From Bacteroidales bacterium (GTDB taxonomy: Bacteria; Bacteroidota; Bacteroidia; Bacteroidales; BM520): 28,446 nt of DNA. This document shows positions 1 through 8,718 of the stretch, piece by piece (the stretch's first letter is position 1; each line of letters opens with the position of its first letter). The stretch covers positions 1 through 28,446 of the forward strand of contig JAQVPY010000001.1 in the NCBI GenBank assembly GCA_028701815.1. Reading direction: 5' to 3'. The notes under the pieces are model-generated. The model saw nothing but the letters and a program-made list of their open reading frames with translations, searched no databases and was not told the DNA's origin. Position numbers and translations under genes: made by a program.

Positions 1-1309
1 ACTCTCCCTGCAATTCTTACCGGACGGCACTTGTGAGGTCGGCGTTCATATCGCCGACGTATCATATTATGTACACCCCAAAACTTTAATGGACGACGAG
101 GCTTACGACAGAGGCACCTCCGTATATCTCGTGGATAGAACTATCCCTATGCTGCCGGAAGCTCTCTCAAATGATATGTGCTCTCTGCAACCAAATGTGG
201 ACAGACTCTGCTTTTCCGCAGTGTTTGTTCTCGACGACAACGCTAAAGTGCTGAAACAGTGGTTCGGAAAAACTATCATCCACTCCGATAGAAGACTCAA
301 CTACGAAGAAGCTCAGGATATCATAGAAGGAAAAAAAGACGACCTGTCGAAAATTATTCTGAAACTCGACTCCCTCGCTAAAAAACTTCGCGAAGATAGA
401 TATAAAAAGGGTTCTATAGATTTCGGCTCAAAAGAAGTTAAATTTAAACTCGACGAAACAGGTAAACCTGTCGAGGTGATCTTTAAAGAATCTAAAGATT
501 CTAATAAACTCATCGAAGATTTTATGCTTCTCGCCAACAGAAAAGTAGCCGAAAGAATACAGAAATTTAAAAAACACCCGCAAGACGAAACAAAACCCTT
601 CGTCTATCGTATACACGACAAACCGAATGAATCTAAACTGATGCAATTCTCGGATTTTATCGGCAAAATGGGATATAAACTGAACCTCACCAACAAAAAG
701 ACCGTTTCGTCCTCCCTTAATAAACTTTTCGTGGACATAAAAGGTAAAGGAGAGGAAAATATGATTGAGACCATAGCTGTTAGAACTATGGCAAAAGCCA
801 TATATTCGACAAAAAATATCGGTCACTATGGCCTCGCTTTCGATTTTTATACACATTTCACATCGCCTATCCGACGTTATCCCGACTTGATGGTACACCG
901 CCTTCTATTTGAATACCTTAATAACTCTAAGGCCACCGTCAACAAAGACGACCTGGAAGAAAAATGTATCCATTGTAGCGACATGGAGAAACGCGCTGCC
1001 GATGCGGAAAGAGATTCCACGAAGCTTAAACAGATGGAATTTATGGCCGACCAGGTGGGTAAGACTTTCTCGGGTCTTATCTCCGGCGTTTCCAAATGGG
1101 GCATCTTTGTAGAACTCGACATCTGTAAGGCTGAGGGTCTTATCCGTCTCGAGAACATGAAAGACGATTTCTATTACCTCGATGAAGAAAATTATCAGGT
1201 GATAGGTCACCAGAGCAACAAAGCATATAAGCTCGGCGACAAGATAAACGTGGTAATTCAAAACATAGACTTACAGAAAAAGCAGATGGATCTTGCAATT
1301 GCGGAATAA
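1..1309 (+). CDS. rnr: Ribonuclease R, 3' part (5' end outside window)
   Basis: 3'-5' processive exoribonuclease of the RNase II/RNB family, which degrades structured RNA in the cytoplasm. The frame is open from base 2 at the left edge, so the N-terminal cold-shock domains and the first catalytic Asp cluster are missing. What remains (about 435 residues) starts at the RNB motif EVGVHIADVSYYV and continues through TSVYLVDRTIPMLPE, a hallmark of RNase R/II. The motif HFTSPIRRYPDLMVHRLL lies near codon 255 counted from the ATG at 89. A C-terminal S1 RNA-binding domain follows (KTFSGLISGVSKWGIFVEL onward) and ends shortly before the stop, so the Lys-rich tail of the E. coli enzyme is absent. lnt follows after 24 bases and may be cotranscribed. 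Confidence 0.95.
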   Translation, partial: LSLQFLPDGTCEVGVHIADVSYYVHPKTLMDDEAYDRGTSVYLVDRTIPMLPEALSNDMCSLQPNVDRLCFSAVFVLDDNAKVLKQWFGKTIIHSDRRLNYEEAQDIIEGKKDDLSKIILKLDSLAKKLREDRYKKGSIDFGSKEVKFKLDETGKPVEVIFKESKDSNKLIEDFMLLANRKVAERIQKFKKHPQDETKPFVYRIHDKPNESKLMQFSDFIGKMGYKLNLTNKKTVSSSLNKLFVDIKGKGEENMIETIAVRTMAKAIYSTKNIGHYGLAFDFYTHFTSPIRRYPDLMVHRLLFEYLNNSKATVNKDDLEEKCIHCSDMEKRAADAERDSTKLKQMEFMADQVGKTFSGLISGVSKWGIFVELDICKAEGLIRLENMKDDFYYLDEENYQVIGHQSNKAYKLGDKINVVIQNIDLQKKQMDLAIAE

Positions 1310-1333
1310 CAGTTTGAATAAAAAGAAATTTTG

Positions 1334-2974
1334 ATGAAAAAGAAAGATAGAACAGCCGAGTTGATTTTGGCAATATCATCAGGTATATTATTAGGTCTCT
1401 CCTGGCCAACATTTGGATTTATCCCCCTGATATTTGTCGCTTTCATCCCGTTGCTGTTTCTTGAGGGGATATTACAATGCAGGGCGAAGAAATTTTCATG
1501 GAAACTGATGAGATACTCCTTTATAACATTCTTGGTTTTTGGGGTCATCACAACAGGATGGGTGGCGAGGGTCTCCATTGCGGCCGGAATATCTACGGTG
1601 ATACTCAACGCTACTGTCATGATGCTGTTTTTTCAGTTATATCACCTTATCAGGGTCTCCGTTTTCGAAAGTAGAGACCGGGGACAGTGGGTATTGATCC
1701 CCGTATGGATTGCATTTGAATTTCTTCATTATCATTGGGAGTTGAATTTTCCATGGTTAAATCTCGGAAATGCCTTTGCTGATTCCGTAAAGATAATACA
1801 GTGGTACGATATTACCGGCATATTAGGGGGTACCTTATGGATACTAATCTCCAATGTACTGTTGTATAAGATTGCAAGAAAGGTTATCAAGAAAGATCCT
1901 TTTAAGCATATCCTCGCCGGCTGTATCGCCACTCTTCTTGTCATCATTGTTCCTATCGTCATCTCGCTTATAAAATATTATTCATACGAAGAGCAGTCGG
2001 ATCCCGTTACCGTTGTTGTCTATCAGCCGAACAACGACCCGTTCGGAGAGCAGTATTCTCTTTCCACTAACCAGATTATCGACAGCATGTTTTTCAGAAC
2101 GGAGCCGCTTCTCGGTCCCGATGTGGATTTCATTCTCGGTCCCGAGTCTGCTCTGCAAGACCACACATGGGAACATGAGCTTGACAATGCATTGTATATA
2201 GGCAGGATACGCAAAGGTCTCGAGGCAAAAGCTCCCAATGCGGCAGTGGTCATAGGATCTTCCACCTATAAGCTCTATGCTCAGGGCGAGCCCCTGGAAC
2301 CTACGGCACGACAATACGGAAAGAGAGATTTGTATTATGATGCCTATAACACGGAACTGTACATCGACACAACCCGTATTTTACAGAAGCATCATAAATC
2401 GAGACTGACTCCCGGAGTAGAGCGTATGCCCTACATTAAATACCTTCCATTTATTGAAAATTTTGCCATGGATCTCGGAGGTACTGTCGGTTCTCTCGGT
2501 GTCGACAAAGAGCAAAAGCCTTTTGTGAGTTCGAATTATAAATTCAAGCCTGCACCGCTTATCTGCTATGAGTCTATCTTTGGAGAATATGCCACCAAAT
2601 TTATACGCAACGGGGCAAACGTCATTTTTATTTCCACCAACGACGGGTGGTGGGGCAACACACAAGGATACAAACAGCACTGCGCCTACGCTTCACTTCT
2701 CGCCATAGAAACACGAAGAGACATTGCCCGCTCTGCAAATACAGGCACCTCCTGCACCATCAATCAACGCGGCGACATATCAAATGCTACGGGATACTGG
2801 ACTCCGGCGGCATTTAAAGCAACTATCAACTTATGCGATAAAACGACCACGTATGTAAAATATGGCGACTATATTGCCCATGTAGCCCTGATTTTGCTTA
2901 TGGTTTTAACGATGATAACCATCATCAACAACATCACCATTAGGAGTATTAAAATGGGGGATAAAAGGTGGTAG
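1334..2974 (+). CDS. lnt: Apolipoprotein N-acyltransferase
   Basis: Inner membrane enzyme that adds the third acyl chain to the N-terminal Cys of lipoproteins (EC 2.3.1.269). The 546 residues have hydrophobic segments in the first ~220, then a periplasmic carbon-nitrogen hydrolase domain and a last membrane segment near 515-535. The expected catalytic triad is visible: E271 in GPESAL, K355 in HHKSRL and C411 in LICYESIFGE. The frame also allows a TTG three bases earlier; the ATG at 1334 is preferred. The next gene is convergent with only 7 bases between the stop codons. Several lipoprotein substrates are encoded in this same window (16085, 15499, probably 6806). Confidence 0.93.
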   Translation: MKKKDRTAELILAISSGILLGLSWPTFGFIPLIFVAFIPLLFLEGILQCRAKKFSWKLMRYSFITFLVFGVITTGWVARVSIAAGISTVILNATVMMLFFQLYHLIRVSVFESRDRGQWVLIPVWIAFEFLHYHWELNFPWLNLGNAFADSVKIIQWYDITGILGGTLWILISNVLLYKIARKVIKKDPFKHILAGCIATLLVIIVPIVISLIKYYSYEEQSDPVTVVVYQPNNDPFGEQYSLSTNQIIDSMFFRTEPLLGPDVDFILGPESALQDHTWEHELDNALYIGRIRKGLEAKAPNAAVVIGSSTYKLYAQGEPLEPTARQYGKRDLYYDAYNTELYIDTTRILQKHHKSRLTPGVERMPYIKYLPFIENFAMDLGGTVGSLGVDKEQKPFVSSNYKFKPAPLICYESIFGEYATKFIRNGANVIFISTNDGWWGNTQGYKQHCAYASLLAIETRRDIARSANTGTSCTINQRGDISNATGYWTPAAFKATINLCDKTTTYVKYGDYIAHVALILLMVLTMITIINNITIRSIKMGDKRW

Positions 2975-2981
2975 AGATACT

Positions 2982-3446
2982 TTATCTCCAGAATTTGCCG
3001 GTGATATCCGACACGTGTAATCCGTTATCTATAGCATAAAGTCTCTGATTTGTAGTCTTCGACTTTAACCCGCCACGGGATTCATCATATCTGCCTAACT
3101 TTATAAAGTTATAATTGCGCATAGATTCCTCCGACGGCAACTCGGGACGTCCCGAATACCAGCCCACCTTTATAGACGGATTACTTTTATGGACGTATGA
3201 AGCCAATTTGTCGATCTCTTTGGGACAGGCGTCACCTCCCATAAAACAGAAACAGGTGATGGCGGAGCCGTACTTGCACAACAAATTGTCAATAACATTC
3301 TCCGACAACTCCTCACCTATCTCCTTCTGCAGATGAGGGCTGTGGCACCCTATACAATGGTTGGGACAACCCGTGATGTTTACGGCAAGTGTCACCTCAT
3401 CAGGAATCTCCTGAAACACAATGTCATAATTATAATACCTCAGCAT
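2982..3446 (-). CDS. nrdG: Anaerobic ribonucleotide reductase activating protein
   Basis: Radical SAM activase that generates the glycyl radical on NrdD under anaerobic conditions. The 154 residues match the short NrdG family. The iron-sulfur motif is C27-x3-C31-x2-C34 within GCPNHCIGCHSP, and the usual MGGDACP glycine-rich SAM-binding motif follows. The start overlaps the 3' end of nrdD by 17 bases, which suggests translational coupling and a balanced supply of activase and reductase. Confidence 0.95.
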   Translation of the reverse strand: MLRYYNYDIVFQEIPDEVTLAVNITGCPNHCIGCHSPHLQKEIGEELSENVIDNLLCKYGSAITCFCFMGGDACPKEIDKLASYVHKSNPSIKVGWYSGRPELPSEESMRNYNFIKLGRYDESRGGLKSKTTNQRLYAIDNGLHVSDITGKFWR

Positions 3447-5556
3447 TCTCTTTCTGTTTTTCGCTTTCTAAATGTCCATAATAACGCTTCGAAGCCTCTA
3501 TCTGACGCGCCGCCGAAAAATTACTTATGCGTTTCATATAACCTATGATACGAGTAAGATAATCCACATTATCGCTGTGACAAACAGGGCATTCTTTTAA
3601 ATATCTCTTGTCAATATGTCCGCACTTATTACAGATAGTATTTGGAATATTAAAAGTAAAATAATTACATCCCTCTTTAGCTGCGATACGCATTAGCTGC
3701 CTATACTGTGCCTTTGACAGATGTTCTTCTAAATTTAAGTGCAACGCCGAACCTCCGGTAAGATGTTCGATATATTTTTTGCCGTGAAGTTTAAATTTGT
3801 CGACGACATTTAATGAATCGTCTTCTACAACATAAAAATAGCTGTTATAGCAGTCGCGGGGAACAATATACCCGTCCTCCTTATCCCATTTTGCGTGTTT
3901 TACGCCAACGTTCTCTGCGGGGATCATTTCGCAGTTAAACATAACTTCTTTTGTACGGTATTTCTTATTGTAACGCTCAACTAATCCGAGGACTTGCTGA
4001 ACAAACTCTGTATATTGGGGGTTGTCGTTTATCTTCAGATTCAGATATTCGGCTGCTTCCACCAAACCATTGACACCAATTGTCAAATATTGACGTGACA
4101 TATTGATATATCCGGCATCGAATAAAGGCAGCATCCCTTTGAGTTGTAGCATTTTGAGATTTTCGTTATAGCCAAGTTGGACTTTATGTACAAGGTCGAC
4201 AACTTCTTCGAGGAATTTCATATAATGGACACCGTTTTTAGATGCATACTGAACACATCTGTTCAGATTTATTGTCAGCACGCTCTTCGAACCGGTAGAC
4301 ACTCCGCCGGCGCCGAGGGTATAACTAAAGCCGTTATCTTGAATTTCATTTCTCAGGCGGCAGCAGCTACTCAAAGAATCCGCGCTGTCACTCATATATG
4401 TAAAGAAAGAGTGTCCTTCAGCATACATTTCAGCAGTAAAATCGCCCCATTCTTCATCTTTAACCTCTCCATTATCGGTAAGGAGAGCCATGGTCTCTAC
4501 GGGGAAAGTGATAACAGCTTTTGTACGTTCTTTATTAAACCATTTCATAAATCTCTTCTGGAGCCATGAGAGAGATTCCCAGTCGGGTTTGCTTCCGTCC
4601 GGAAATACGAATTCCCCGAAGATACTCTGGAAATAATATTTATCATAATACGAAATATTCCAGAATACCGCCTGGAAATTTCTTGCCCCCGTAGGCTGAT
4701 TGATAGAATATACTATCTGCTCGAAACAGTCGGTGATAACTTTATCTATAGAACGTCTCTTCTTCGACAGGTCGACAACTTTATCCGGCTCCTTCCAATA
4801 ATCTCCACCATATTCGAGCCCAATAAAATAATTCATATACATCAGAAACTCCGGGGTGGCACAAGCGCCACTGAGCATGCTGGAGACAATAAAAACAAGA
4901 TTTACAAAACCACCGCAGAAGGATTTTAAATTCGTCGGCTTCGTGGAATTTCCGCCTATTGATGCAGTACCGTTGAGCAGCCACGGATACATCGTAACAC
5001 TCGCACAATAATTTGCGAGACTTGTTTCATCGTTTTTGTAGATGAAATGGTTGTTAAGCATGCGTAAATACTTGTCAGACAACTCCTTGCCAAACATCTC
5101 TTTCAATCTGTCGGTCAACAGTCGCCTGTTTAAACGGATAAAACTCTGTTTCGGCAATTCACCTATCAAAGTTGCGATATTTTTTCTGTCGACGTTGGCA
5201 TTAGCATCATACTTGCTGCCTGTTGCAGGATTTTCAGCATTACAGTAGTCGACAAGAAATTTCATGCGGTCTCTGATCTCTCTGTCCTCAAGATGGCTCT
5301 GCCTGTATAGCATATACGCCTTCGCCGCGGCAAAATAACGCTCTGCCATCAGGGCAACCTCTACCTGATTTTGAATTTCTTCAACACTCATACCGTTGGA
5401 AACATGAAGACGACTTAATATCATTGTCATGTCTTCATCGGTGGCAAAATCACCTACTGAAAGAAATGCCTTCTTTATGGCATTTTTAATCTTGTCTATT
5501 GAAAAAGCTACGGTCTTACCGTCTCTTTTAATAATACTTATCTCTGCACTGCTCAT
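3430..5556 (-). CDS. nrdD: Anaerobic ribonucleoside-triphosphate reductase (class III)
   Basis: Oxygen-sensitive glycyl-radical enzyme that reduces ribonucleotides to deoxyribonucleotides for DNA synthesis. The 708 residues begin with an ATP-cone allosteric domain (about 5-95, starting ISIIKRDGKTVAFSIDKIK). The large catalytic barrel follows. Near the C-terminus are a zinc site of two CxxC pairs (C642, C645, C656, C659) and the glycyl-radical loop RIIGY with G672. The ATG at 5556 is 28 bases downstream of a good Bacteroidota-type promoter. It forms an operon with nrdG through a 17-base overlap. The class III enzyme marks an anaerobic lifestyle; no aerobic NrdAB is in the window. Confidence 0.96.
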   Translation of the reverse strand: MSSAEISIIKRDGKTVAFSIDKIKNAIKKAFLSVGDFATDEDMTMILSRLHVSNGMSVEEIQNQVEVALMAERYFAAAKAYMLYRQSHLEDREIRDRMKFLVDYCNAENPATGSKYDANANVDRKNIATLIGELPKQSFIRLNRRLLTDRLKEMFGKELSDKYLRMLNNHFIYKNDETSLANYCASVTMYPWLLNGTASIGGNSTKPTNLKSFCGGFVNLVFIVSSMLSGACATPEFLMYMNYFIGLEYGGDYWKEPDKVVDLSKKRRSIDKVITDCFEQIVYSINQPTGARNFQAVFWNISYYDKYYFQSIFGEFVFPDGSKPDWESLSWLQKRFMKWFNKERTKAVITFPVETMALLTDNGEVKDEEWGDFTAEMYAEGHSFFTYMSDSADSLSSCCRLRNEIQDNGFSYTLGAGGVSTGSKSVLTINLNRCVQYASKNGVHYMKFLEEVVDLVHKVQLGYNENLKMLQLKGMLPLFDAGYINMSRQYLTIGVNGLVEAAEYLNLKINDNPQYTEFVQQVLGLVERYNKKYRTKEVMFNCEMIPAENVGVKHAKWDKEDGYIVPRDCYNSYFYVVEDDSLNVVDKFKLHGKKYIEHLTGGSALHLNLEEHLSKAQYRQLMRIAAKEGCNYFTFNIPNTICNKCGHIDKRYLKECPVCHSDNVDYLTRIIGYMKRISNFSAARQIEASKRYYGHLESEKQKENAEVL

Positions 5557-5583
5557 TTTTGAATACGTTGTTTATTATCGTAA

Positions 5584-5615
5584 CAAAATTAAATCTAAAT
5601 CATTTATCTGAACAA
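5584..5615 (-). promoter_or_regulatory. Promoter of nrdD-nrdG
   Basis: On the minus strand there is a -7 element TAATTTTG (5591-5584), matching the Bacteroidota consensus TAnnTTTG. A TTG lies at 5615-5613, 21 bases upstream. The predicted start of transcription would be around 5577, leaving roughly 20 untranslated bases before the ATG at 5556. Seen in sequence; not tested. Confidence 0.6.
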
Positions 5616-5629
5616 TTTTTAAATCTAAA
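5589..5629. repeat. 11-bp direct repeat spaced exactly 30 bp in the nrdD promoter
   Basis: TTAAATCTAAA occurs at 5589-5599 and again at 5619-5629. The period is 30 bases, close to three helical turns, so both copies face the same side of the DNA. One copy overlaps the -7 element and the other sits just upstream of the -33 TTG. This placement is what a dimeric repressor or a redox/nucleotide-responsive operator would need, but no regulator is identified. The region is AT-rich, so chance is possible. The rest of the 138-base gap contains ATTAACAT at 5632-5639 and 5644-5651 and nothing else I recognise. Confidence 0.4.
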
Positions 5630-5694
5630 ATATTAACATCATTATTAACATTTTTTAACGAGCTATTAATCAGCGGAATACGGAGGGGCGCACT

Positions 5695-6822
5695 TTATTT
5701 GCTTTTCTTATCCAGCCAGTTAAAGAATTGGAAAGAGTAAGCCCATTCTATATAATCAATTGATCCGAAATGGACTTTCATCATCACTCCGAGAGAATGA
5801 TTTTTATTTTCCCCGAGCATATATTTTACGCCTACGCGTTCATAAACGGGGATAAAAAAATCGAAAGATTTATATATGTAAGTTGCAAAAGCGATATGAA
5901 GGACGAGTCTGTTATATACGACATCGAAATTTGCATAGACGGCGCTATTAAGAGCGCGCCAATAATCATTTCTTTGTTCTTCTGGAATCATCATCAGGAG
6001 TTCGGTACTGTACATCAGGTCGAAGCCGGCGCCATAGCGAAATTTCTGATTAAATTGTCTCGCATAGCCTATTTGAAAGGTATTGGCATAATGCAGTTTA
6101 GTCTCACCGCCTCTATGAGATTCGAGTATTCCGGGGGCTTCCGTAAAGTAGAGGCTGTTTTTGGGATAGAACTGCAGTGTATCTAAAATATCGGCAGGCT
6201 GTTTTCGCCCATTAAGGTGATATCTCACCCCCAGCTGTCCCGACAGGGCATTGACGCCGCGATTAGGCAGGGCGACAGCTCCATTGGAGGAATGCGAGAT
6301 AACGGCGCTTAGGAGAAGATCTAAATGTGGGGTCATCTTATAAAAAGCGCCTATTTCAAGGTTGATATGACAATTGAGGGTTGTACCAATATATACATTA
6401 TACGGATTAAGTTTTTCGTCATATTTTTTTGTCCACAGCGACAGTCCGCCGCCGACTTTATAATTGAGTCCGAAGTATTTATTTTCATAAATTCGACCGT
6501 TAAAATACCCATACAGAGCGACCCTGCTACCTAAAATATTAAACGCCGACTTAGCATATTTCAGCCCTATCCCGTAATCGGGACAATTGAAAGCTCTCTC
6601 CCACGGATGTTCTCCCGTAGTTTGTTTGCCGAAGCAGAAGTTGGCGCCATAAAAACCCGACAGCCAAAGCAAAGAATCTTCGGCTTCCGTAGGTATAGTT
6701 GTCCCCCAGGAAACGGAGGGTTCGATATAATAATCTTTTTCTTTGAAAGAATTTTGGGAGAAGGCTGCAAAAAAGGAAAACAGCAATACGGATATTATAA
6801 GGTATTTAATATTCATCAGCAT
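5695..6822 (-). CDS. PagL-like outer membrane beta-barrel (acyloxyacyl hydrolase family)
   Basis: Probable outer membrane barrel of the lipid A 3-O-deacylase (PagL) family, which removes an ester-linked acyl chain from lipid A. Start is ATG at 6822 or, two codons on, at 6816; the second gives a cleaner signal peptide ending AFS before a mature Gln. The remaining ~350 residues alternate polar and aromatic strands. The family motif is SHSSNGAVALPNRGVN, with the catalytic His at 177 and Ser at 179 (numbered from 6822). From memory, P. aeruginosa PagL has a Glu 14 residues after the His; here that position is Asn191. The protein is also much longer than PagL (about 150 residues), with a C-terminal extension. 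The start overlaps the upstream nucleoside-hydrolase gene by 17 bases. Confidence 0.7.
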   Translation of the reverse strand: MLMNIKYLIISVLLFSFFAAFSQNSFKEKDYYIEPSVSWGTTIPTEAEDSLLWLSGFYGANFCFGKQTTGEHPWERAFNCPDYGIGLKYAKSAFNILGSRVALYGYFNGRIYENKYFGLNYKVGGGLSLWTKKYDEKLNPYNVYIGTTLNCHINLEIGAFYKMTPHLDLLLSAVISHSSNGAVALPNRGVNALSGQLGVRYHLNGRKQPADILDTLQFYPKNSLYFTEAPGILESHRGGETKLHYANTFQIGYARQFNQKFRYGAGFDLMYSTELLMMIPEEQRNDYWRALNSAVYANFDVVYNRLVLHIAFATYIYKSFDFFIPVYERVGVKYMLGENKNHSLGVMMKVHFGSIDYIEWAYSFQFFNWLDKKSK

Positions 6823-7723
6823 TGTGGAGTATTATGTTTATCAGCATCTCTTTATCTACTATATAATTCATTCCCTGGAGGTTACCGCAGAGCAGATGGG
6901 TTCCTGTAGTATCCATCACAAAGCAATCAGGATGAAATATTGCTATTGCAGTAAGGAGGTCATAAGGGTTTGAGACTGTCGGCGGGTTAGCAATGGCTTC
7001 TTCTATTGAGATCGAATCGGGTATATCATACACGTGTCGGAATGTGTCTTCATTATTTTTCGCAAAAGAGGTCAAACTATATATGGCAGCATCTTTAACA
7101 TATTGTCCCATCGTCCCATAAGTTATTGCGAAATCATCCATTTCGGGGACGGTGAGTGCTATTTGGTAGGCTGCATATTTCCCTATGAGCACAAAGGGCA
7201 CATACTGTTGCAATGAGAAGAGGGTTTCAGCGGCAGCGGTATCTTTTCTCAAATTATAGGAGGAATAATCGGGGAGCAGTTCTTGTGTTTTAGAGACGAT
7301 AGCAGTACCTTGTATAAATATCCGTTTCAATTTTTTTGCCTTGGAAATATCAGGTGCGAAGCAGTCGCTTATAGCAGTTGGAGGGGCGAGGACAGCGAGG
7401 ACGAGTTCACCCTGATAAGCCTCAAAGACGGAGTCGATATCTCTGCAAGATGACAGTATGGGAATCCGGACATTACATTTATTCATAAAATCATGCAATG
7501 CCATAATCACGGAGTCTGTATTATCGGGGTCACTCGGCACCACTCCAATAAGTTTGCAGTTTTTCTGATGCAGCAGCCACGTGACAGCTTCGGCGTCATC
7601 GACGTCATATCCGAAATCGGTAATTACAAGAACAGGTACGGTTGTATCTGATCCTGTGCAGCAGCACAGAAGGATAGATAGGAGTATTAGCGCCAATAAC
7701 TGCAGAAATGTTTTTCTCATCAT
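6806..7723 (-). CDS. Nucleoside-hydrolase-like lipoprotein
   Basis: Predicted lipoprotein or exported protein of the inosine-uridine nucleoside hydrolase fold (305 residues). After a hydrophobic N-terminus ending in a Cys cluster (LLCCCTG) comes the Asp-rich calcium-binding motif VITDFGYDVDDAEAV, the counterpart of DTDxGxDxDD in the family. Later features that fit are PFVLIGKYAAYQIAL (mid-protein) and a C-terminal Asp in NPYDLLTAIAIFHPD. The family hydrolyses the N-glycosidic bond of nucleosides, but exported Bacteroidota members are mostly uncharacterised and the substrate cannot be told. It starts in a 4-base ATGA overlap with the EamA gene and overlaps the PagL-like gene by 17 bases, so the three are surely one transcription unit. 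Confidence 0.75.
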   Translation of the reverse strand: MMRKTFLQLLALILLSILLCCCTGSDTTVPVLVITDFGYDVDDAEAVTWLLHQKNCKLIGVVPSDPDNTDSVIMALHDFMNKCNVRIPILSSCRDIDSVFEAYQGELVLAVLAPPTAISDCFAPDISKAKKLKRIFIQGTAIVSKTQELLPDYSSYNLRKDTAAAETLFSLQQYVPFVLIGKYAAYQIALTVPEMDDFAITYGTMGQYVKDAAIYSLTSFAKNNEDTFRHVYDIPDSISIEEAIANPPTVSNPYDLLTAIAIFHPDCFVMDTTGTHLLCGNLQGMNYIVDKEMLINIILHNADEY

Positions 7724-8640
7724 TGTTGTACTGTCTCGGATTCAACTCTCGACTTACTTTTATTGACTATATACACGCCGCTAAAAATAAGTAATGTTGC
7801 TGCAGCCTTATCCCATCCGAAGGAGTTCATTCCCATGGACACGGAGATAATTGTAGCGACGACGGGTTGAGTATATTGATACATACTAACGAGGGTCGGG
7901 CGCAATCGTTTCTGACCGAAGGGGAGCAGCAAATACGCCACAAAGGTAGCAAATATTAAGACAAAAAGAAATGCCGTTACAGTCATGGTGTCGAAGGCCT
8001 CTATTTTTACGGCGAGGACATCCTTATACCAGAAGGGTGTGCACATTACAGCTGCAAAAGTAAACAGCCATTTCATAAGGGTAAGAGGGGAATACTTTTT
8101 TATCACGCGCATAAAAGCCGTAAAATAAATTGCGTAAGCTATGCCGCTAAGGATGATAATGATATTACCGAGTGTCGGATTTTTAGCGGCGACGGAGGGG
8201 TGGGTATCTCTGAGGATAAGCAATACGGCACCGCTGCATGCCACGGCGACGCCGAAGGCTTTTTTAAACGTAATAGGTTCTTTGAGGATGGCGGCGGCGA
8301 TAAACATAGTAGTAATAGGTACGAGGCTATTGAGCAGCAAGGCATCTACCGGGGTTGTCATAGAAAGTCCCAGGACGAAACCGCCCTGATTCAGGGTGAT
8401 GCCGAAAACCGATGCCAGCACGAGCACGAGCATATCTTTCTTCTCAACTTTCTCGCGTGGCACGAACAGAGATGCCACCCAAAAGACAGCGGTAGCACAA
8501 ATCATACGTATCAACGACAGCGCGAAGGGGTTCATAGCCTCTTTTAAGACGACTTTCACAGCAGGGGCGTTTATTCCGAATATCAAACTCGTAAAGAACA
8601 CCGCTAAATGACCTTTTAATATCTCTTTATTTTTAACCAT
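7720..8640 (-). CDS. EamA / DMT-family transporter
   Basis: Ten-segment inner membrane transporter of the drug/metabolite superfamily (306 residues) with two EamA repeats. The first runs from HLAVFFTSLIFGINAPAVK to about residue 135, the second from TLGNIIIILSGIAYAIYF to about 295. The motif QYTQPVVATIISV near the end of the second repeat is typical. The substrate is unknown; relatives export amino acids, metabolites or nucleobases. Pairing with an exported nucleoside hydrolase hints at purine or pyrimidine traffic, which is only inference. It is the first gene of the operon and is coupled to the next by ATGA. A strong terminator starts only 21 bases upstream of its ATG and I see no good promoter between, so expression may rely on leaky read-through or an atypical promoter. 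Confidence 0.85.
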   Translation of the reverse strand: MVKNKEILKGHLAVFFTSLIFGINAPAVKVVLKEAMNPFALSLIRMICATAVFWVASLFVPREKVEKKDMLVLVLASVFGITLNQGGFVLGLSMTTPVDALLLNSLVPITTMFIAAAILKEPITFKKAFGVAVACSGAVLLILRDTHPSVAAKNPTLGNIIIILSGIAYAIYFTAFMRVIKKYSPLTLMKWLFTFAAVMCTPFWYKDVLAVKIEAFDTMTVTAFLFVLIFATFVAYLLLPFGQKRLRPTLVSMYQYTQPVVATIISVSMGMNSFGWDKAAATLLIFSGVYIVNKSKSRVESETVQQ

Positions 8641-8660
8641 TCGTCTACTATCGGATAGAA

Positions 8661-8700
8661 AAAAGCGGCGTTTTTTAGAAACGCCGCTTTTCTTATTTCA
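8661..8700. terminator. Strong intrinsic terminator after the 8719-9702 unit
   Basis: A perfect 13-bp stem (8661-8673 paired with 8679-8691) with a 5-base loop TTTAG and the core GCGGCG/CGCCGC. The stem ends in T-runs on both strands, so it can act in either orientation. On the minus strand it terminates the secreted coiled-coil gene ending at 8719. Confidence 0.9.
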
Positions 8701-8718
8701 ACCTATGGCCTGAAAAAA

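Noticed and set aside
2974..2988. Small hairpin GAGATA-CTT-TATCTC across the lnt and nrdG stop codons as a bidirectional terminator
   Set aside because: Six AT-rich pairs and no T-tract on either strand; too weak to call.
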